From: Verrucomicrobiota bacterium | GTDB lineage: Bacteria; Verrucomicrobiota; Lentisphaeria; Oligosphaerales; Oligosphaeraceae | NCBI GenBank assembly: GCA_022709995.1 | Contig: JAKLHU010000082.1 | Location: 1-7,896, forward strand | Reading direction: 5' to 3' | Length of the DNA: 7,896 bases | Part shown: positions 1-6,469 of the stretch, piece after piece | Position numbering within the stretch: the stretch's first letter is position 1 | Layout of the letters: each line of letters begins with the position of its first letter | Made by a program: the position numbers and the translations under genes | Notes under the pieces: model-generated | What the model was told of the DNA's origin: nothing | The model's input: the letters and a program-made list of their open reading frames with translations, nothing else | The model's database searches: none

Positions 1-1
1 C

Positions 2-1180
2 CGCAGCACCAGCCAAATGCGTCAATCCGTGCTCGAATGGGCCGGACGCTACCAGGCGGTGTTCGAAAACAGCGGCGAACTGATCTTCCTGCTGGACGAG
101 CAAGGCGTCATCCTCAACGCCAACACCGCCGCCGCCGACACCTTCGGCACGCTCCTCACCAAGCCCAAATTCGCCCTGGCCGACCTGATCACCGACGCGG
201 AAGGACGCCCCTTCCTCTGGCCGGAAGCATGGCGGAAACTGCTGGCCGGCGACAACGGCCGACGCATCAACACGTACCTCGACATGCTTCTGCACCTGCC
301 CGACCGCAAAACCATGAACATCGGCTTCAATCTTTCCCATGCCAAGGTCAACGACAACGACATGGCGCTGCTCATCGTCCACGACACTACGGCCCAGCGG
401 GACCGCGAACTGGAGCGCCAACAGCTGGAAGAACAGCTCATGCACTCCCAGCGCATGGAAGCCATCGGCATCCTCGCCGGTGGCATCGCCCACGACTTCA
501 ACAACCTCCTCCACACCATCCAGGCCAACATCGAAATGCTCAACCGGCAAACCATGCCGATACCGGCGAAAGCCATGCTCGGAAACATCGAGGAGGCCAG
601 CAAACGGGCCACCGGACTGACCAGCCAGCTGCTCGGATTCGCCCGCAAAGGCAAATTCCAGGCGGAAGTCCTCGACCTGGGAGCCCTGATCCAGCAGGCG
701 GAGAAGTTCTTCCAGTCCGGTGCCAAGGACGTCGCCATCAAAATCATCATCGAGCCGACGCCCCTCCTGATCAAAGGCGACCCCACCCAGCTGCAGCAGG
801 TCATCCTCAACCTGCTCATCAATGCCAAGGACGCCCTGGCCGACAAGACGGGCGAGAAGGCCATCGTCATCCGGGTGGAAACCGTCCGCACCGACATGCC
901 GGAATGGAAGACGTGCCCGTTCCGCGGGAACCGCGCGGCGGACTTCATCTCGGTCACGGTCCGGGACAATGGCTGCGGCATGCCGCCCCAAGTCAAAGAG
1001 CATATCTTCGAGCCGTTCTTCACCACCAAGCCGCCGGGCAAAGGCACGGGCATGGGCCTGGCCATGGCCTACGGCTGCATCACCAACCACCGCGGCTGGA
1101 TCAACGTCAGCAGCACGCCCGGCCAAGGCAGCACCTTCACCATCATCCTCCCCAAGGCCCGCGATCTCCCCGAACTGTGA
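2..1180 (+). CDS. PAS-domain sensor histidine kinase, 5'-truncated by the window edge
   Basis: This is the C-terminal part of a two-component sensor kinase that autophosphorylates on histidine and passes phosphate to a response regulator. Numbering from the ATG at 17, residues ~9-130 look like a PAS sensor domain ([21 protein letters not shown]). A short linker with coiled-coil character (~128-145) leads to a HisKA H-box, [11 protein letters not shown], with phospho-acceptor H159. The HATPase_c domain follows: N-box around N265-D272, G1 DNGCGM (317-322), F-box FEPFFTTK (331-338), G2 GKGTGMGL (341-348) and a G3-like GQGSTFTI. The H-box form is typical of PAS kinases that often carry a C-terminal receiver, but this one stops right after the ATPase domain. 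The frame is open to the window start and no Shine-Dalgarno precedes the ATG at 17, so the true start and any further N-terminal sensor or membrane segments probably lie upstream. No response regulator is visible. The ligand is unknown. Confidence 0.93.
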   Translation, partial: RSTSQMRQSVLEWAGRYQAVFENSGELIFLLDEQGVILNANTAAADTFGTLLTKPKFALADLITDAEGRPFLWPEAWRKLLAGDNGRRINTYLDMLLHLPDRKTMNIGFNLSHAKVNDNDMALLIVHDTTAQRDRELERQQLEEQLMHSQRMEAIGILAGGIAHDFNNLLHTIQANIEMLNRQTMPIPAKAMLGNIEEASKRATGLTSQLLGFARKGKFQAEVLDLGALIQQAEKFFQSGAKDVAIKIIIEPTPLLIKGDPTQLQQVILNLLINAKDALADKTGEKAIVIRVETVRTDMPEWKTCPFRGNRAADFISVTVRDNGCGMPPQVKEHIFEPFFTTKPPGKGTGMGLAMAYGCITNHRGWINVSSTPGQGSTFTIILPKARDLPEL

Positions 1181-1266
1181 AACAAACCACCTTCCCCGGT
1201 GTCAATCACCGTGCTGTCCGCCGGTTCAAAGACCCCGGACCGCGCCTTCCCTTCACCAGCAATCAC

Positions 1267-1271
1267 AAGGA
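1267..1271 (+). promoter_or_regulatory. Ribosome binding site of nagA
   Basis: AAGGA ends 7 nt before the ATG at 1279. It fixes the nagA start, even though the same frame stays open far upstream through the kinase gene. Confidence 0.6.
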
Positions 1272-1278
1272 CCACGCC

Positions 1279-2421
1279 ATGACTACCCTCATCACCAACG
1301 CCCATCTCATTTCCCCCGACGTCGACCTGTGCCAGGCCGCCATTCTCCTGGATGGCGATCGCATCACGAAAGTGCTCCGGCCCAAAGACGCCAAACCCGC
1401 CGCCGACCACGTCTTCGACGCCAACGGCCAGATGGTCGTGCCCGGCTTCATCGACACCCATTTCCATGGCGGCATGGGCTATGAAACCACCAGTGACGAC
1501 CCGAAGGCGATCAGCATCGTCGCCGAAGCCAAACTGAAGGAAGGCGTCACCACCATCTGCCCGACCACCCTAACCCTCCCCGGGGAAAAATTGGCCGCCA
1601 GTCTGAAAAACATCGAGAAATACCGCCGGAAGCCGGCCTTTGCCAAAGTCGTCGGCACCCATCTGGAAGGCCCCTACATCAACCCCGAATGCATCGGAGC
1701 CCAGAATCCGGCCTTTCTGCGCAAACCCGACATCAAGGAAGTGCTGACCCTCAACCAGATCTCCCCGGTGTCCCTGGTGACCTATGCGATCGAAATGCCC
1801 GGCAGCCTGGAGTTCACCGAACAGCTCTGCGCGGCCGGCATCTGCCCGTCCTGCGGCCATACCAACGCGACCTTCGCGCAATTCGACCAGGGCCGCCAAC
1901 GCGGCCTCAAGCGCCTCACCCACTTCTGCAACCAGATGACCAAACTACACCACCGTGAAATCGGCCTGGTCGGCCTCGGCCTCTACCAGGATGACGTCGC
2001 CATCGAAATGATCTGCGACAAAATCCACCTCTGCCCGGACATGATCCGCCTGGCTTTCAAAGTCAAACCGATCGACCAGATCATCATCATCACCGACGCC
2101 ATGGAGGCGACCGGCCTGGCCGATGGCAACTACCAGCTCGGCGGTCTCGCCGTCGTGGTTTCCGACGGCGCCGCCCGCCTGGCCGCCAACGGCGCCCTGG
2201 CCGGCAGCACGCTGCAGTTCAACAACGCCTTCAAGAACATCGCGGAAGTGACCGGCATGGCGCTGTCGCAGCTGGTCAAGACCACCTCCCTCAACCAGGC
2301 AACCTCGCTCGGCCTGAAGGACCTGGGCAAAATCGAGCCCGGCTATGTCGCCGACCTGGCCGTTCTTGACGACGACTTCAAGGTCACGGCCGTCTTTGTC
2401 GACGGCGCCCGGAAAATCTGA
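1279..2421 (+). CDS. nagA: N-acetylglucosamine-6-phosphate deacetylase
   Basis: This amidohydrolase-superfamily enzyme removes acetate from GlcNAc-6-phosphate to give glucosamine-6-phosphate, a cytoplasmic step in amino-sugar catabolism and peptidoglycan recycling. At 380 aa it matches the usual family length. Visible motifs in order are the metal site of strand 1, DTHFHGG (H61, H63); the metal ligand E130 in HLEGPYIN; H194 in GHTNA; H215 in THFCNQM, followed by LHHREIGLVG, which fits the substrate-binding loop; H250 in DKIHLCP; and the catalytic Asp D273 in IITDAMEATG. The C-terminal GKIEPGYVADLAVLD is the usual amidohydrolase beta-sandwich return. All expected catalytic residues are present, so it should be active. 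The ATG at 1279 is preceded by AAGGA and gives a normal N-terminus (MTTLITNAHL). It follows the kinase by 98 nt. No nagB (deaminase) or sugar transporter lies in the window. Confidence 0.96.
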   Translation: MTTLITNAHLISPDVDLCQAAILLDGDRITKVLRPKDAKPAADHVFDANGQMVVPGFIDTHFHGGMGYETTSDDPKAISIVAEAKLKEGVTTICPTTLTLPGEKLAASLKNIEKYRRKPAFAKVVGTHLEGPYINPECIGAQNPAFLRKPDIKEVLTLNQISPVSLVTYAIEMPGSLEFTEQLCAAGICPSCGHTNATFAQFDQGRQRGLKRLTHFCNQMTKLHHREIGLVGLGLYQDDVAIEMICDKIHLCPDMIRLAFKVKPIDQIIIITDAMEATGLADGNYQLGGLAVVVSDGAARLAANGALAGSTLQFNNAFKNIAEVTGMALSQLVKTTSLNQATSLGLKDLGKIEPGYVADLAVLDDDFKVTAVFVDGARKI

Positions 2422-2430
2422 ACCGCCGTT

Positions 2431-2460
2431 GTCCGCGACCGGCCGGCGCCGGCCGCGGAC
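2431..2460 (+). terminator. GC-rich stem-loop after nagA, possible terminator without T-tract
   Basis: A 16-bp perfect palindrome at 2440-2455 (CGGCCGGCGCCGGCCG) is extended by outer arms GTCCG (2431-2435) and CGGAC (2456-2460), with four unpaired bases on the left. It starts 9 nt after the nagA stop. No run of T follows, so it is not a canonical intrinsic terminator. It may still block the polymerase or stabilise the 3' end of the nagA message. Confidence 0.45.
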
Positions 2461-2469
2461 CGAAGCGGA

Positions 2470-2498
2470 ACCGGGGCCGGAGCCGAGGCCGGGCCGGT
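2470..2498 (+). other. Second GC-rich stem-loop in the nagA-phosphoesterase spacer
   Basis: Arms ACCGG (2470-2474) and CCGGT (2494-2498) pair. Inside them GGCC (2475-2478) pairs with GGCC (2487-2490), leaving a GGG bulge. It directly follows the hairpin at 2431-2460, making a two-stem structured spacer. In DNA this rich in CCGG and GGCC some pairing is expected by chance, so its function is uncertain. Confidence 0.35.
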
Positions 2499-2526
2499 GA
2501 CAAACTCCCGAAAATGCATGCCGCCA

Positions 2527-2558
2527 TTTCCATTTCCGGCCCAGCAATACTATAGTAT
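2527..2558 (+). promoter_or_regulatory. Candidate sigma70-type promoter overlapping a 12-bp palindrome
   Basis: The only A+T-rich stretch in this spacer contains TATAGT (2551-2556, five of six matches to the -10 consensus). TTTCCA (2527-2532, four of six to -35) lies 18 nt upstream. The -10 lies within the perfect palindrome ATACTATAGTAT (2547-2558), so the same element could be a repressor operator or a two-way -10. It would start transcription about 40 nt before the phosphoesterase ATG at 2604. The assignment rests on sequence similarity only. Confidence 0.35.
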
Positions 2559-2603
2559 GCCGAAACCAATTTAACAACACCGGACAAAGGCCTTGCCGCA
2601 ATT

Positions 2604-3338
2604 ATGCTCATCGCAATTCTCGGGGACATCCATGCCAACATCGACGCCCTGACCGCGACTCTGGACGTCCTGGACCGCATGTCCGTTGACAAGATCATCT
2701 GCGCCGGCGACGTCGTCGGCTACGGTGCCGCGCCGGGTGAATGCATCGACCTCTTGCGCAACCGCGGCATCCAGTCCGTCTGCGGCAACCATGACCAGTG
2801 CTCGTTCAACTCGGCCCTCAACGACAGCAACAACGTCCGGGAAGAAGCCTCGACGGTGTTTTCCTGGACGCATGACCGCCTCCGTCCCGACCAGCTCGAA
2901 TGGCTGGGAAGCCTCCCGAAAGTCATTCAAACCGACAATTTCATGGTCATCCACTCGTCCTGCCAGCCCCACCCGAACTGGACCTACGTCACCTCCCCGC
3001 GCCGCGCCGCCCTCCATTTCCTGTTTCAGAAGGCCGACCTCTGCTTCAATGCGCACAGCCATGTGCCGCTTTTGGCCATGCATCGCCCCGGACACCCCCT
3101 GACCATGGAGTACTTCCACAACCTGATCCTGCCCCGCAACGTCCAGGTCATGAACGGCGTCGGCGCCGTCGGCCAGCCGCGGGACGACGACCCCCGCGCC
3201 GCCGCCATTCTTTACAACACGACCGCCAACAGCGCCACCCTCCTGCGCGTCAAATACGATGTCGACGCCGCCAAGAAACGCATCCTGGACGCCGGGCTGC
3301 CCGCCTCCCTGGCCAGCCGCCTCACGCTGGGAAAGTGA
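2604..3338 (+). CDS. Calcineurin-like metallophosphoesterase (YfcE/ApaH-like superfamily)
   Basis: This is a 244-aa cytoplasmic phosphatase or phosphodiesterase with a two-metal centre and no signal peptide. The metallophosphoesterase motifs appear in order: GDIH (D8, H10), GDVVGYG (D36), GNHD (N62, H63, D64), VIHSS (H117) and AHSHVP (H151, H153). The last is usually GHxH, so Gly is replaced by Ala here, while the metal-binding His residues remain. The stretch from ~184 (NGVGAVGQPRDDDPRAA) matches the conserved NPGSVGQPRD segment of small YfcE/ApaH-like proteins. The substrate cannot be read from sequence; family members act on nucleotides, phosphodiesters or phosphoproteins. The ATG at 2604 puts the first motif at the usual N-terminal position, but there is no good Shine-Dalgarno (AAAGG at 2586-2590 is 13 nt away). 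It is probably the first gene of an operon with the HD protein 40 nt downstream. Confidence 0.9.
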   Translation: MLIAILGDIHANIDALTATLDVLDRMSVDKIICAGDVVGYGAAPGECIDLLRNRGIQSVCGNHDQCSFNSALNDSNNVREEASTVFSWTHDRLRPDQLEWLGSLPKVIQTDNFMVIHSSCQPHPNWTYVTSPRRAALHFLFQKADLCFNAHSHVPLLAMHRPGHPLTMEYFHNLILPRNVQVMNGVGAVGQPRDDDPRAAAILYNTTANSATLLRVKYDVDAAKKRILDAGLPASLASRLTLGK

Positions 3339-3364
3339 CCCTTCCGCCCCTCTCCTCTTCCGTC

Positions 3365-3371
3365 AAGGTGA
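3365..3371 (+). promoter_or_regulatory. Ribosome binding site of the HD protein
   Basis: AAGGTGA ends 7 nt before the ATG at 3379. It favours that start over an in-frame upstream start at 3259, which would overlap the phosphoesterase by 80 nt. Confidence 0.6.
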
Positions 3372-3378
3372 CCTGCCG

Positions 3379-4596
3379 ATGCCGACTTCACTCAACCATG
3401 ACCTGATCTCGCTGTTCTACGACGCCGCCAGCATCCGCCGCTGGAACGACCAGATCAACCCCATGGATTTCACCGAACTGGACAAGCAGGCTCACAAGAT
3501 GATCATCGCCTATGTCCTGGCCAAATTCGCCGACGAGGACCAGTCTGCGCCGGTGAACTGGCTGCGGCTGCTCGAAGGCGGCATCTTCGAGATGCTCCAC
3601 CGCGTCGTCCTGACCGACATCAAGCCGCCGGTGTTTCACCGCATGATGTCGGAGAAGGGCCGCGAACTCAACCAGTGGGTGGTCGAGCACTTGGCCCCGC
3701 ACACGGCCGCCGTCAACGGCGGCTTCCACGACCGCCTGCGCCAGCATTTGTTCGACAGCTCCTACGCCCTGCCGGAAAAACGCATCCTCAAGGCCGCGCA
3801 TTTCCTGGCCACCCAGTGGGAATTCAACATCCTCTATCAGCTTTGTCCGTTCATCAACGGCATCGAGGCGATCCGCCAGGAGATCGAAAACCAGATTGAA
3901 GACCACTACGACCTGCTCGGCGTCCAGAAAATCTCCCTCAAGCGGAAAACCGCCGGTTTTGTCGACTTGTGCGGCCAGCTCCGCTTCCAGAAGCGCTGGT
4001 CGCAGTCGCCGCGGATTCCGCCGACCTCCGTGCTCGGGCACATGCTGGTCGTCGCCATCTTGACCTATCTGTCCCTGCGGGAGGCCCGGGTCAGCGACGA
4101 CCGCGTAGTCAACGGCTTTCTGGCCGCCCTGTTCCACGACCTGCCGGAAGTCCTCACCCGCGACATCACCTCGCCGATCAAAGCCGCCGTCGAAGGCCTG
4201 GATGACATCATCAAGGAATATGAACGCCGCCAGATGGAAGACCGGCTCCTGCCCCTCCTGCCGCAAAACTGGCACGATGAAATCAGGTACTACACGGAAA
4301 ACGAATTTGACAACCGCGTCCGCCTGGCCGGCAAAACCGTGCGCGTCGCCACCTTTGAACAGCTCGGCGCCGAGTTCGACCGGCCCGAGAACAAGCCGGT
4401 TGACGGCGAAATCATCCGCTGCTGCGACCATCTGGCCGCTTTCATCGAGGCTTCGTTGTCGATCAAGCACGGCATCACCTCCAAGCATCTGGCCGAAGGC
4501 GCCGACCGCCTGTTTGCCATGTACCGCACCCGCCAGGTCGGCCCGATCGACTTTGCGGGCGTCTTTGCGGCCTTTGCCCCCGAGCACCTGCAGTAA
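3379..4596 (+). CDS. Tandem HD-domain phosphohydrolase, YfbR-like, with degenerate first domain
   Basis: This 405-aa cytoplasmic protein has two HD-type halves. The C-terminal half (~200-405) matches the YfbR 5'-deoxynucleotidase pattern: R206-W207, metal-ligand H221, the HD pair H253-D254 in LFHDLPEVLTRDITSPIK, E257 and D262 at the same offsets from the HD as in YfbR, and D350 in CCDHLAAFIEA as the last ligand. The N-terminal half (~15-160) shows the same order (R21-W22, H39, then GGIFEMLHRVVLTDIKPP), with the H39-to-HD spacing of 32 residues identical to the other half. There the HD pair is E71-M72 and the final Asp is H141 (KAAHFLATQWEFN), so this half should not bind metal in the usual way. 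By family knowledge, the protein resembles an uncharacterised group of about 400-aa HD proteins. Activity on a nucleoside monophosphate is inferred from YfbR, not shown. It lies 40 nt after the phosphoesterase and 68 nt before the guanylyltransferase. Confidence 0.87.
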   Translation: MPTSLNHDLISLFYDAASIRRWNDQINPMDFTELDKQAHKMIIAYVLAKFADEDQSAPVNWLRLLEGGIFEMLHRVVLTDIKPPVFHRMMSEKGRELNQWVVEHLAPHTAAVNGGFHDRLRQHLFDSSYALPEKRILKAAHFLATQWEFNILYQLCPFINGIEAIRQEIENQIEDHYDLLGVQKISLKRKTAGFVDLCGQLRFQKRWSQSPRIPPTSVLGHMLVVAILTYLSLREARVSDDRVVNGFLAALFHDLPEVLTRDITSPIKAAVEGLDDIIKEYERRQMEDRLLPLLPQNWHDEIRYYTENEFDNRVRLAGKTVRVATFEQLGAEFDRPENKPVDGEIIRCCDHLAAFIEASLSIKHGITSKHLAEGADRLFAMYRTRQVGPIDFAGVFAAFAPEHLQ

Positions 4597-4648
4597 TTTC
4601 CTGTTTCCACGCTCATGCTGATTGCATCGATTCTCGCCATTCACCAAG

Positions 4649-4655
4649 AAGGAGG
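4649..4655 (+). promoter_or_regulatory. Strong Shine-Dalgarno of the guanylyltransferase gene
   Basis: AAGGAGG, a near-perfect anti-SD match, ends 9 nt before the ATG at 4665. It is the strongest ribosome binding site in the window and suggests relatively high translation of this gene. Confidence 0.75.
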
Positions 4656-4664
4656 ACACGCATC

Positions 4665-5768
4665 ATGAAAGTCATTGTCATCATGGCCGGCGGCACGGGG
4701 GAACGCTTCTGGCCGCTGTCACGTTTCACCCATCCGAAGCAGCTTCTCACCCTGACCGGCAGCGGCCAATCTCTGCTTGAAGAAGCCGTGGAGCGGAGCA
4801 TGGCCCTGGTGCCTCCGGCCAACATCTACATCGCCACCAGCGTGCACCTGCAGAAGGCCATCCAGGAAGCCGATCTGGGCATCCCGGTCGAGAACGTCAT
4901 CGCCGAGCCGTGCAAACGCAACACCGCCGGCTGCCTCATCTATGCGGCGGCGACCATCCTGGCGCGGACCAACTTGTCGCCGGAAGAAGTCACCATGGGC
5001 GTCCTGACGGCGGACCAGCGCATTCCCGACACCGCGCCGTTCGTCGAAACCATCGGCGCCGCCCTTGAGAGCGCCGAAAACAACGAAGCGCTGATCACCA
5101 TTGGCATCCAGCCGATCCGTCCGGAAACCGGCTATGGCTACATCGAAATCGCGGAAAACGCCACCCCGGTCGCCAATCCCGGCGGCCGCTCCCTGTTCCG
5201 GGTCGCCAGTTTCCGGGAAAAACCGAAGCCCGAAGACGCGGCCAAGTACATCGCCTCCGGCCGTTTTCTTTGGAACAGCGGCATGTTCTTCTGGCGACTG
5301 TCCAGCTTCCAGAATGAATTCGGCAAGGCCAACCCGGTCATGGCCGAAACCCTCGAGGACCTGACCGACGCGCTGATGGCCGAGGACCAGGCCCGCGCCG
5401 CCAAGATCTTCGACGCCCTGCCGAACATCTCCATCGACTACGCCCTCATGGAAAAGGCCACTCACGTCATGGTCGTCCCCGGCAACTTCATCTGGGACGA
5501 CGTCGGCGCCTGGGATGCCCTCTACCGGACCTTCCCCACTGACAACAAGGGCAACATCCGCGTCGGCGACCCGGTGCTCATCGACTGCACCGACAGCATC
5601 ATCTACAACGCCCCCGGCCAAAAGAAAATGGCCGTCGGCGTCGCCGGCCTGAAAGACATGGTCGTCGTGGTCAACGACGACGCCGTCCTGGTCATCCCGA
5701 AAGACCGCGCCCAGGACGTGCGCAAAATCGTCATCGCCCTGCGCGACCGCGGCGCCACCCAGCTGTAA
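4665..5768 (+). CDS. manC: Mannose-1-phosphate guanylyltransferase (GDP-mannose synthesis)
   Basis: This enzyme makes GDP-mannose from mannose-1-phosphate and GTP for polysaccharide, LPS or glycoprotein synthesis. Visible motifs are the nucleotidyltransferase signature AGGTGERFWPLSR (8-20) followed by PKQLL with catalytic-loop K25; EPCKRNTA (81-88); TADQRI (115-120) with metal-binding D117; TGYGYIEI (155-162); FREKP (183-187), the sugar-phosphate binding motif; FLWNSGMFFW (201-210); SIDYALMEK (256-264); and WDDVGAWDAL (277-286). At 367 aa it is the short single-function type with a C-terminal left-handed beta-helix segment. The phosphomannose isomerase domain found in bifunctional ManC/AlgA (~470 aa) is absent, so isomerase and phosphomannomutase must be encoded elsewhere. 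It is the last gene before the intrinsic terminator at 5784. The symbol follows common usage for single-domain GMPs and is less certain than the function. Confidence 0.94.
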   Translation: MKVIVIMAGGTGERFWPLSRFTHPKQLLTLTGSGQSLLEEAVERSMALVPPANIYIATSVHLQKAIQEADLGIPVENVIAEPCKRNTAGCLIYAAATILARTNLSPEEVTMGVLTADQRIPDTAPFVETIGAALESAENNEALITIGIQPIRPETGYGYIEIAENATPVANPGGRSLFRVASFREKPKPEDAAKYIASGRFLWNSGMFFWRLSSFQNEFGKANPVMAETLEDLTDALMAEDQARAAKIFDALPNISIDYALMEKATHVMVVPGNFIWDDVGAWDALYRTFPTDNKGNIRVGDPVLIDCTDSIIYNAPGQKKMAVGVAGLKDMVVVVNDDAVLVIPKDRAQDVRKIVIALRDRGATQL

Positions 5769-5783
5769 ACGCCCTGCCGCTTG

Positions 5784-5820
5784 ACGACGGCGCCGCCGAT
5801 TTCGGGGCGCCGTCGTTTTT
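5784..5820 (+). terminator. Rho-independent terminator after the guanylyltransferase gene
   Basis: A perfect 11-bp inverted repeat, ACGACGGCGCC (5784-5794) and GGCGCCGTCGT (5806-5816), has an inner CCGA/TCGG extension in the loop. A run of five T at 5816-5820 follows immediately. It begins 15 nt after the stop codon and is the clearest transcription end in the window. Confidence 0.9.
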
Positions 5821-5846
5821 CAATCCACCTTTTTCCCCCTGCTGCC

Positions 5847-6341
5847 ATGGCCAAACCCTACCGCCCCATCATGAGCACTCTCGGCTACGTCCTGTCGCCG
5901 GAGCGCCGCCGCGTCCTGATGACCTACCGGGTGTTCCGGAATGACGACGAGCAATTCGGCAAATACAACGGGATCGGCGGCCACATGGAGCCGGACGAAG
6001 ACATCGCCGCCTGCATGATCCGGGAAATCAAGGAGGAAGCCGGCATTGTGCCGACAGCCATGGCCCTGCGCGGGACCGTCAACTGGACCGGCTTCGGCCC
6101 CCGGGGCGAAGACTGGCTGGCCTTCATCTTTCTGGTCCAGGCCTTTTCCGGGGAACCGGCCCAGGCCAGCAACGAAGGCCCTCTGCGCTGGGTCGCCATC
6201 GACCAGATCACGACCCTGCCCATCTGGGAGGGCGACCGTTATTTCCTGCCTCTGGTCTTTGATGACGACCCGCGGCCCTTTCACGGCTTTCTGCCGTATG
6301 ACCACGACCGCCCGCTGGGATGGTCGTACACCCGGCTCTGA
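5847..6341 (+). CDS. Nudix hydrolase, MutT / 8-oxo-dGTP diphosphatase-like
   Basis: This 164-aa cytoplasmic pyrophosphohydrolase carries a complete Nudix box (G-x5-E-x7-REUxEExGU), seen as G45, E51 and REIKEEAGI (59-67), with all metal-binding Glu residues present. Upstream, KYNGIGGHMEP fits the family pattern. The C-terminal part (PLRWVAIDQITTLPIWEGDRYFLPLVF) has the substrate-loop pattern of MutT-like enzymes annotated as 8-oxo-dGTP diphosphatases. By family, it would sanitise oxidised nucleotides or hydrolyse another nucleoside diphosphate derivative; the substrate is not fixed by sequence. The ATG at 5847 is chosen; ATG 5871 (MSTLGYVL) is an equally reasonable alternative. Neither has a Shine-Dalgarno. 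A frame start at 5781 lies inside the terminator hairpin and is rejected. The gene begins 27 nt after the terminator T-tract and has no obvious promoter of its own. Confidence 0.9.
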   Translation: MAKPYRPIMSTLGYVLSPERRRVLMTYRVFRNDDEQFGKYNGIGGHMEPDEDIAACMIREIKEEAGIVPTAMALRGTVNWTGFGPRGEDWLAFIFLVQAFSGEPAQASNEGPLRWVAIDQITTLPIWEGDRYFLPLVFDDDPRPFHGFLPYDHDRPLGWSYTRL

Positions 6342-6350
6342 ATTGCCACC

Positions 6351-6374
6351 CCAAGTCGCCGCCCAAGTAGGCGC
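6351..6374. repeat. 12-bp tandem units, first block
   Basis: Two head-to-tail units: CCAAGTCGCCGC (6351-6362) and CCAAGTAGGCGC (6363-6374). The second is diverged, and its GGCGC end lengthens the palindrome of 62-bp copy 1. Confidence 0.7.
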
Positions 6375-6433
6375 CCCAGGCCCTGGGGCGCCCAAACGAC
6401 TTTCGGCGGCAAGCCCATCCCCGGCACGCCCCA
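6372..6433. repeat. 62-bp direct repeat, copy 1
   Basis: It is identical over 62 bp to 6467-6528. The leading palindrome is longer in this copy because the preceding GG extends it: arms GGCGCCCCAGG (6370-6380) and CCTGGGGCGCC (6382-6392), 11 bp each around one central C. Confidence 0.9.
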
Positions 6434-6469
6434 AGTCGCCGCCCCAAGGTCGCCACCCCAAGTCGCCGC
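6431..6469. repeat. 12-bp tandem units, second block
   Basis: Three units start at 6431 (CCAAGTCGCCGC), 6444 (CCAAGGTCGCCA) and 6458 (CCAAGTCGCCGC), spaced 13 and 14 bp. They bridge the two 62-bp copies and share a few bases with each. Confidence 0.7.

Noticed and set aside
37..1278. Continuous in-frame extension of nagA far upstream through the kinase gene
   Set aside because: The extension is a Pro/His/Arg-rich shadow of the kinase. NagA begins normally at 1279 with a good ribosome binding site.
3388..4659. Long minus-strand open frame (423 codons) opposite the HD protein gene
   Set aside because: It mirrors the HD gene. Its translation shows no recognisable domain, while the plus strand carries clear catalytic motifs and a ribosome binding site. 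Long antisense frames are expected in GC-rich DNA with C/G third-position bias.
4719..5621. 300-codon minus-strand open frame opposite the guanylyltransferase gene
   Set aside because: Its translation is low-complexity (rich in G, V, D and A) with no motif. The plus strand is unambiguous.
5781..5846. Upstream TTG start for the Nudix gene at 5781
   Set aside because: It would place the first codons inside the intrinsic terminator hairpin of the upstream gene, and the added residues do not resemble Nudix N-termini.
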